From Bacillota bacterium (GTDB taxonomy: Bacteria > Bacillota > Clostridia > Lachnospirales > Lachnospiraceae): a DNA stretch of 64,000 nt. Below, one piece after another: positions 58,824 through 64,000 of this stretch. Each line of letters starts with the position of its first letter. The stretch's first letter is position 1. The stretch spans positions 1-64,000 of the forward strand of contig JAEZZQ010000017.1 in assembly GCA_023442465.1 (NCBI GenBank), written 5' to 3'. Both the position numbers and the translations under genes were made by a program. The notes under the pieces were generated by a model, which saw only the letters and a program-made list of their open reading frames with translations, did no database searches and was not told the origin of the DNA.

Positions 58824-60239
58824 ATGGTAGTGTTTTCCGGGATAGAATTTCTGTTTCGCTTTTTGCCGATTTTCTTAGCCGTTTATTATATAACACCGCA
58901 GAAATACAGAAATACGGCCTTATTGTTTGGAAGTATCGTATTTTATGCCGTAGGCGAGCCGTATTTCATCTTGCTCCTCCTGGCATTCGTATGGCTGAAT
59001 TATATTTTGGCGAAAAAAATATGCTTTTACGAGACCGAGCATAGTGTTAAGAATAAGAAGAAGCTTCGTGAAAAGAAACTTCATAAGAGGATAGATAAGA
59101 AAAAGGGGAATAAATGGCTGATTACAGCGCTACTGCTTGACGTAGGGCTGTTAGTTATATTTAAAATTCTGGGTGCTTTTGCGGGGAACGAGGCTCTGCC
59201 CTTGGGCCTCAGCTTCTATACCTTCAAGATGATTTCCTTCCAAATGGACATATACAGAAGAGATATTAAGGCTCTGCCGACCTTTAAACGCACAGCAGTT
59301 TATTTCATGATGTTTCCTCAGATTATATCAGGACCGATCATGCGTTATAACGAAGGCGATTTTACTCTGGAGAAGAGAACTTATTCCTGGGAGCATATAG
59401 AGGAAGGACTGCAATATTTTGTATTAGGGCTCGGGACCAAGGTACTTTTGGCAGACCGTTTAGCAATTTTGGGAAAGGATATTCACACCATCGGCTATGA
59501 GAGCATATCCTCACCGCTTGCGTGGCTTGGAGCGGTTTCTTATTCCATGCAGCTATATTTTGACTTTTGGGGATATTCGCTCATGGCATCAGGGCTTTGC
59601 GTGATGCTGGGCTTTTCCTTCATCAAGAATTTCGATCACCCATATGCGTCGCGCAGCATCAGCGAATTCTGGCGGAGATGGCATATGACGCTGGGAAGCT
59701 TTTTCAGGGATTATGTATACATACCGCTGGGCGGCAGCAGGGAAGGAAAAGGCAAGACTGTACGGAACCTTCTGATCGTATGGCTGCTGACCGGACTTTG
59801 GCACGGAGGAAGCCTGAACTTCATTTTGTGGGGATTGGTACTGTTTGGGTTTATTGTTCTGGAGAAGCTATGGATTGGCAAGTGGCTGCAAAAATATCCG
59901 CTGATTGGGAGGTGCTATGTGCTCCTCCTGATTCCGATTACATGGATGCTGTTTGCGATAACCGATATCAGCCAGCTCGGGCTGTACTTAGGACGGATGT
60001 TTCCCTTTGCAGGGGGAGCGGGCATTGCCGTCAATTCCTCCGATATCTTCAAATATCTGAAGATGTATGCCCCATATCTTACGGCGGGAGTTATCTGGTG
60101 CATACCGGCAGCATACCGGTCTGTGGAAAAGCATAGAAGGCATCCGGCAGTCATTGCAGGAATGGTCTGTATTTTCTGGTTATCCGTATATTTTACGGTA
60201 AGCATGGGTAACAATCCCTTTGCTTACTTGAAGTTTTAA
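58824..60239 (+). CDS. MBOAT family O-acyltransferase
   Basis: A 471-residue membrane protein with about ten helices and the MBOAT His in LLTGLWHGGSLNFI (about 327), preceded by GGSREGKGKTVRN. It resembles AlgI/DltB-like acyltransferases that acetylate or acylate surface polymers. ATG 58824 follows AAGGA; the frame may begin three codons earlier. It forms an operon with the SGNH protein 15 bases downstream. Confidence 0.9.
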   Translation: MVVFSGIEFLFRFLPIFLAVYYITPQKYRNTALLFGSIVFYAVGEPYFILLLLAFVWLNYILAKKICFYETEHSVKNKKKLREKKLHKRIDKKKGNKWLITALLLDVGLLVIFKILGAFAGNEALPLGLSFYTFKMISFQMDIYRRDIKALPTFKRTAVYFMMFPQIISGPIMRYNEGDFTLEKRTYSWEHIEEGLQYFVLGLGTKVLLADRLAILGKDIHTIGYESISSPLAWLGAVSYSMQLYFDFWGYSLMASGLCVMLGFSFIKNFDHPYASRSISEFWRRWHMTLGSFFRDYVYIPLGGSREGKGKTVRNLLIVWLLTGLWHGGSLNFILWGLVLFGFIVLEKLWIGKWLQKYPLIGRCYVLLLIPITWMLFAITDISQLGLYLGRMFPFAGGAGIAVNSSDIFKYLKMYAPYLTAGVIWCIPAAYRSVEKHRRHPAVIAGMVCIFWLSVYFTVSMGNNPFAYLKF

Positions 60240-60254
60240 GGGGATGGTGAGAGT

Positions 60255-61241
60255 ATGAAGTGGATAAAAAAATGTCCGTTATTTCTTATCCTCGTAATAA
60301 GCGGTGTTTTCTTTACGTTGGCAGGAATTATCGGAAAAAATTCCATATACAAGGACTATGAATATCATTTCGCAGATACGCCTTTTCTCGCCCTTACGCT
60401 GGAAGGAATCAGCAAGGGGGAATACCCGTGGGAGTCTTTTCGGTACGGTTCCGTAATAGAAGCAGTGTCGGGGGCGTTGAATCTGCCCATCGGAAGCGGG
60501 GAGGACGGTGAGCTGGAAACAGATGCTCTTGTTGCCGAAGGGGAATCGGGAAACTTGTTTGAAGAGGCGATTCCGGCCGGAGATGCAGGGGAAGAGGCTG
60601 TGTCCGGGGAAGAACGTGCGGATAGAACCTATGACTTTGTACAAGTGGGAGAGGAATATTTTGATGATGCGGTATTTATCGGCGACTCCAGAACCGTGGG
60701 CTTGTTCGAGTACGGCGGCATGGAGGAACGGTGCGATTTTTTTGCGAAGACATCGCTTACGATATATGATGTGTTTACCGAGCCTATTGTAAAGGATGAG
60801 GAGACGGGAGATAAGATTACCGTAGAAGCGGCATTGCAGAAGAAGCAATACGGAAAGATATACCTTATGCTCGGCATCAATGAGCTGGGAACCGGTACGA
60901 CGGAGACTTTTATGGCGGAATATAAGAAGGTGGTGGGACGGCTCGAAGAGCTTCAGCCGGATGCGATCATCTTTGTGGAAGGCATTATGCGCGTCGCCGG
61001 AGTGAAAAACGAGACGGACCCGATATTCAACAACACGAATATCAATGAAAGAAACGAAGCGATAAAAGAAATCGCCGATAATAAGAAAATTTTCTATATT
61101 GATGTGAACGAGGCCGTATGCGATACGCAGGGAAATCTGGAGAAAGACTACACCACGGACGAAATTCATTTGAAGGCGCAATATTATGAGAAATGGAAGC
61201 AATTTCTCTTGTCTAAGGGAATCGCAAGAGAGGAAAAATGA
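60255..61241 (+). CDS. Membrane-anchored SGNH hydrolase-like protein
   Basis: A 328-residue protein with an N-terminal membrane helix (about 8-28), an acidic linker (about 75-130) and an SGNH domain: Ser144 in FIGDSRTVG and catalytic Asp/His in TDEIHLKAQYY (about 302). In DltD/AlgJ/PatB-like systems such a protein works outside the cell with an MBOAT acyltransferase, which is its neighbour. Ends 86 bases before Family 1 copy G. Confidence 0.88.
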   Translation: MKWIKKCPLFLILVISGVFFTLAGIIGKNSIYKDYEYHFADTPFLALTLEGISKGEYPWESFRYGSVIEAVSGALNLPIGSGEDGELETDALVAEGESGNLFEEAIPAGDAGEEAVSGEERADRTYDFVQVGEEYFDDAVFIGDSRTVGLFEYGGMEERCDFFAKTSLTIYDVFTEPIVKDEETGDKITVEAALQKKQYGKIYLMLGINELGTGTTETFMAEYKKVVGRLEELQPDAIIFVEGIMRVAGVKNETDPIFNNTNINERNEAIKEIADNKKIFYIDVNEAVCDTQGNLEKDYTTDEIHLKAQYYEKWKQFLLSKGIAREEK

Positions 61242-61327
61242 TAATTTTCGAATATTAATTCTGGAATAGTATTTCCCGAATAATTTTCTTTTTTTTTCAA
61301 ATAATACTATACATAACGAAAATAACC

Positions 61328-61460
61328 GTTACTGTTCGCACAGTAGCTTAACACTTGCTGTTAAGCTACGTAAGAATGTGATTCAAGAGATGATTTCTGC
61401 TTCGCGTAGCGAATTTAAATGCAAAAATCATATGTTACTGAGAACGGAGTGAACAGTAAC
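61328..61460 (+). repeat. Family 1 palindromic repeat, copy G (133 bp)
   Basis: Full-length copy, forward orientation: GTTACTGTTCGCAC at left, GTGAACAGTAAC at right, hairpin one with perfect 11-bp arms (GTAGCTTAACA/TGTTAAGCTAC), TTCGCGTAGCGAA tip. It ends 26 bases before the spoVAD start codon, a position close to that of copy A before the HAD gene. Confidence 0.93.
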
Positions 61461-61486
61461 AAATAACCGGAAAGCGTGGGTATAGT

Positions 61487-62536
61487 ATGAGTCAGGAAAA
61501 AAACGTTTGTTCCATGGGGAAGCAGAGTATAGAGCTGAAAACCCCGGTATATATAAGGGAAAGTGCCAGCATAGTAGGTACGAAAGAAGGGCAGGGCCCT
61601 TTGGCGGAGCTGTTCGATATGATAGGTGAGGACGATATGTTCGGCTGCGATTCGTGGGAAGAGGCGGAAAGCAGTTTGCAGAAGGATGCGGTATATTTGG
61701 CAGTGAATAAGGCCGGAATGAAGAAGGAAGAGATAAGATATATCTTTGCCGGCGATTTGCTGGGGCAGTCCATCGCCAGCAGTTTCGGGCTGGCTTCCTA
61801 CGAGATTCCGTTAATCGGAATGTACGGCGCATGTTCTACCTGCGGTCTGACCCTGAGCATGGGAGCGATGGCAGTGTCCGGTGGATTTGCGGAGCATGTG
61901 CTCTGCGTAACCTCCAGTCATTTTGCCAGTGCGGAAAAGGAATTCCGTTTTCCTCTGGGTTATGGCAATCAAAGGCCGCTTTCGGCATCGTGGACGGTAA
62001 CAGGAAGCGGAGCGTTCCTGCTTAGCAGCGATAAAGGAACGAAGGCGAGGGCGAAAATTACCGGAATCACTACCGGTAAGATTGTGGATTACGGCCTGAA
62101 AGATTCTCAGAATATGGGTGCCTGTATGGCTCCGGCGGCGTGTGATACCATTTATAATAACTTGAAGGATTTTGGCAGAAGGCCGTCAGACTACGATAAA
62201 ATCATCACCGGCGATCTGGGAACGGTGGGGCAGCATGCGCTGCTTGATCTGCTGAACGAAAAGGATGTGGATATATCCGGGCAGCATATGGACTGCGGTA
62301 TCGAGATATACGATGCCAAGGAGCAGGATACCCATGCAGGAGGAAGCGGCTGCGGATGCAGTGCGGTAACTCTGTCAGCCTATATTTTAAAAAAGATAGA
62401 AGAAGGCGTATGGAAGCGTGTATTGTTCGTCCCTACCGGCGCTCTGTTGTCTAAGACGAGCTTCAACGAAGGGCAGACCGTACCTGGAATTGCCCATGGA
62501 GTGGTCATAGAGGCAATAGGAGAGGGTGAGGCATAA
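61487..62536 (+). CDS. spoVAD: Stage V sporulation protein AD
   Basis: A 349-residue thiolase-fold protein of the SpoVAD family: FAGDLLGQSIASSFGLASYE (about 86-105), MYGACSTCGLTLSMG (about 112-126), HAGGSGCGCSAVTLSAY (about 284-300). It binds dipicolinic acid on the SpoVA complex. It is separated from spoVAC by about 4.5 kb and is not followed by spoVAE. The GTG/ATG region has no strong ribosome binding site; the Family 1 repeat ends just before it. Confidence 0.95.
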   Translation: MSQEKNVCSMGKQSIELKTPVYIRESASIVGTKEGQGPLAELFDMIGEDDMFGCDSWEEAESSLQKDAVYLAVNKAGMKKEEIRYIFAGDLLGQSIASSFGLASYEIPLIGMYGACSTCGLTLSMGAMAVSGGFAEHVLCVTSSHFASAEKEFRFPLGYGNQRPLSASWTVTGSGAFLLSSDKGTKARAKITGITTGKIVDYGLKDSQNMGACMAPAACDTIYNNLKDFGRRPSDYDKIITGDLGTVGQHALLDLLNEKDVDISGQHMDCGIEIYDAKEQDTHAGGSGCGCSAVTLSAYILKKIEEGVWKRVLFVPTGALLSKTSFNEGQTVPGIAHGVVIEAIGEGEA

Positions 62537-62556
62537 AATAACTGTTGAATATTATA

Positions 62557-62601
62557 CCCATGGATTATATAATAGAGGATATGATTCATGGGAAATTTTT
62601 T
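62557..62601 (+). terminator. Terminator after spoVAD
   Basis: CCCATGGATTATAT (62557-62570) pairs, with G-U pairs, with ATATGATTCATGGG (62579-62592), followed by AAATTTTTT. Ends the spoVAD unit. Confidence 0.75.
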
Positions 62602-62603
62602 AC

Positions 62604-62631
62604 GCGTTTACTTAATCGATTAAGTAAACGC
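62604..62631. promoter_or_regulatory. 28-bp perfect palindrome (LacI-like operator)
   Basis: GCGTTTACTTAATC (62604-62617) is followed at once by its exact reverse complement. The centre AATCGATT with a middle CpG is the form of LacI-family operators. It lies about 80 bases upstream of the HlyD-type gene. No LacI gene is in this window, so the binder is inferred. Confidence 0.75.
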
Positions 62632-62709
62632 TGAAAGCATAAAATGGACGTTTATCGCATGGGAAATGTTATTTATACCGGGGCGGATTATGAGAGATGG
62701 GGTGAGAAT

Positions 62710-63762
62710 ATGAAAAATAAAAAGAAAGTGCTTTTACTGGGAACGGTATGCCTGTTTATAGTTGCCTTTACGGGTTGTGGATTGCTGCGGCAGGAGGAAG
62801 AGGTGAGAAATCAGATAACGATTCCCTCTTATGATGCCAGCGGTGCAAGCTTCGGATATGTAAAGCGCGGCGATTTGGAAAATGCAGAGACCTTGTTCCT
62901 AAAGTTGACCACTACGGAGGAGCACGAGCTTTACTTCGGCGTATCCGGCATCAGCATCGATAAGGTTTACATAAAAGAGGGAGACGGAGTAAGGGCAGGC
63001 CAGCTTTTGGCGGAGCTTCAAAGCGATGATATAAAGAATGAAATAGCTTCCCTGGAAGCGAAGAAGGAAACCATCGCCCTGGACATCCAGCATACCAGAC
63101 AGCTTTTGGAGGAGACGAGGCAGAGGAAGGAATACATAGAAGAGAAGGAAGATGCGCGGCAGGAGTCAATAGGACGTTACCAATTGCAGCTCCAGCAGTT
63201 GGATAATGATATGCAGGAGACGGAGGGAGCGCGGAAGGAACAGGAAAGTAAGCTTAAAAAGCATCGGATTTATGCGGACATAGATGGTACGGTAGCGAGG
63301 GTTTCGAGCTATGGCGGAGGATTTTTATCGGATGAAAAGCAAGCCTTTCTGACCTTACAGTCGGCAGCCCAGCAGTTTTCCGGCAATACGAAGGCAGAGA
63401 ACGACTTTGAAAGTGGACAGAAGGTAATTATTATATTGAACGAGGAGGAATATCCGGCCCAAATTCTTAGAGCAGAAAGGGCGGAGGGTGTTACCGAGGT
63501 AGATGTATGCCTTCAGGAGGGTTATTCGGTTCCCGAGGATTGTACATACGGAGAATTACTATGGAGTACCGGAGTGGTAAAGGACGCTTTATACGTGCCG
63601 AAGAAGGCAATCGTGATCGTGGGAGAGAAGAGTTATGTGTACAAAATGGGAGAGGACGGCTTTGCAAATCCTGTAGAAATACAGACCGGAACGGTCAATA
63701 CGGACTACGTGCAAATAACAGCAGGGGTGGAGCAGGATGATACGGTAATGCTGTACGAATGA
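62710..63762 (+). CDS. HlyD-type periplasmic adaptor/membrane fusion lipoprotein
   Basis: A 350-residue protein. Signal peptide with lipobox (CLFIVAFTGC, Cys about 24), a biotin-lipoyl-like domain (VSGISIDKVYIKEGDGVRAG, about 78-97), a coiled-coil hairpin (about 105-195) and a beta-barrel. Such proteins join ABC transporters in MacAB-like exporters. ATG 62710 follows GGGGTGAG; the frame from 62644 has no site. The MacB-like partner may lie beyond the window. Confidence 0.88.
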   Translation: MKNKKKVLLLGTVCLFIVAFTGCGLLRQEEEVRNQITIPSYDASGASFGYVKRGDLENAETLFLKLTTTEEHELYFGVSGISIDKVYIKEGDGVRAGQLLAELQSDDIKNEIASLEAKKETIALDIQHTRQLLEETRQRKEYIEEKEDARQESIGRYQLQLQQLDNDMQETEGARKEQESKLKKHRIYADIDGTVARVSSYGGGFLSDEKQAFLTLQSAAQQFSGNTKAENDFESGQKVIIILNEEEYPAQILRAERAEGVTEVDVCLQEGYSVPEDCTYGELLWSTGVVKDALYVPKKAIVIVGEKSYVYKMGEDGFANPVEIQTGTVNTDYVQITAGVEQDDTVMLYE

Positions 63763-63826
63763 GCAAAAACCATATTTCAGAATCTTAGAATTTTATAATT
63801 AAATGGCGGAGGGTATAGATGTAATT

Positions 63827-64000
63827 ATGGGGCTTATGGGATTTAAGGAGAAGAGAACAGGGGTTGCTGGCAAGTATAGGAAGAAAGATAAAAAAGATAT
63901 AACGGAGAGTACGGCGAAAAATAAGCGGAAGATTTGCAAAAGGATATCTGTGTCGTCGGCAGCTTTATGTATCATCTTTAGTATGACATCAGTGTCATTC
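63827..64000 (+). CDS. Start of an exported protein, cut by window edge
   Basis: From 63827 the frame MGLMGFKEKRTGVAGKYRKK is open to the window end. It is basic, then turns hydrophobic (SSAALCIIFSMTSVSF) near residue 55, as in a signal or anchor helix. GGAGGG is 14 bases before this ATG; the frame may also start at 63803. It lies 64 bases downstream of the HlyD-type gene and probably belongs to the same export system. Function not determinable. Confidence 0.5.
   Translation, partial: MGLMGFKEKRTGVAGKYRKKDKKDITESTAKNKRKICKRISVSSAALCIIFSMTSVSF

Noticed and set aside
60279..61202. 307-codon reverse frame opposite the SGNH gene
   Set aside because: Antisense shadow; the SGNH motifs are on the plus strand.
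61428..61832. Reverse frame opposite spoVAD
   Set aside because: Antisense shadow of spoVAD that begins in Family 1 copy G; composition is not protein-like.

Overview
The window looks like chromosome of an endospore-forming, low-to-mid GC Gram-positive of the class Clostridia, most likely Lachnospiraceae. The reasons are the spoIIAA-spoIIAB-sigF operon, spoVA genes, a T-box leader ahead of valS, AGGAGG-type ribosome binding sites throughout, and the mixture of families (DUF1700/PadR, TIGR03915/TIGR03916-type pair, heterodimeric ABC exporters, AgrB, EFR1 ferredoxin). The family placement is inferred from gene content; no rRNA or tRNA gene was seen.

Layout. 0-1 kb: a WYL/YafY-type regulator (cut by the window edge) divergent from an isochorismatase-like hydrolase. 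1.2-5.4 kb: heterodimeric ABC exporter plus MarR regulator behind a large palindromic operator. 5.4-9.7 kb: small conserved genes, an Fpg/Nei-like protein, a decayed ABC ATPase, a HAD phosphatase and a CPBP protease. 9.9-16.1 kb: glutamate synthase gltB-gltD. 16.3-21.9 kb: MATE pump, LytTR regulator divergent from an orphan agrB, an EFR1 ferredoxin/TetR pair, and a membrane protein/XRE pair. 22-24.6 kb: asnA, a Nim-like protein, a half-size EamA transporter, GNAT. 24.9-31.1 kb: a DNA-repair cluster (radical-SAM/link pair, XPD/DinG-like helicase fused to a PD-(D/E)XK domain, endonuclease IV). 31.7-40.5 kb: GH13 enzyme, YtrA-type GntR/ABC operon, cutC, PadR/DUF1700/adhesin-like/PspC envelope operon, ECF S component, VOC protein. 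40.5-46.2 kb: an AT-rich accessory stretch that begins with at least four broken genes (GNAT, IS1182-type transposase, MBL hydrolase, TetR) and then carries peptidase E-like, XRE, an RsgA-like GTPase behind a leader-peptide attenuator, and a GNAT. 46.3-53.1 kb: DUF1113 protein, T-box/valS, folC, TPR protein. 53.3-62.5 kb: sporulation genes spoIIAA-AB-sigF, spoVAA-AB-AC and, about 4.5 kb further on, spoVAD; in between lie a MATE gene and an MBOAT/SGNH pair. 62.6 kb-end: an HlyD-type lipoprotein adaptor and the start of another exported protein.

The most striking unexplained structure is a family of dispersed, non-coding, strongly palindromic repeats. Family 1 is about 133 bp, with a longer form of about 149 bp, and has terminal inverted repeats of the form GTTACTGTTCAC. 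I count seven whole or partial copies, all outside or only grazing genes. Two oppositely oriented copies flank the MBOAT/SGNH pair that sits inside the spoVA region. Family 2 is about 79 bp (two copies), and a short hairpin family of the form TAATAGG...CCTATTA accompanies it. A further duplicated leader hairpin (GTCCGC..GCGGAC) lies immediately before the start codons of two unrelated genes. Several regulators in the window also have clear palindromic operators in their own promoters, so much of the local control can be read from the sequence.
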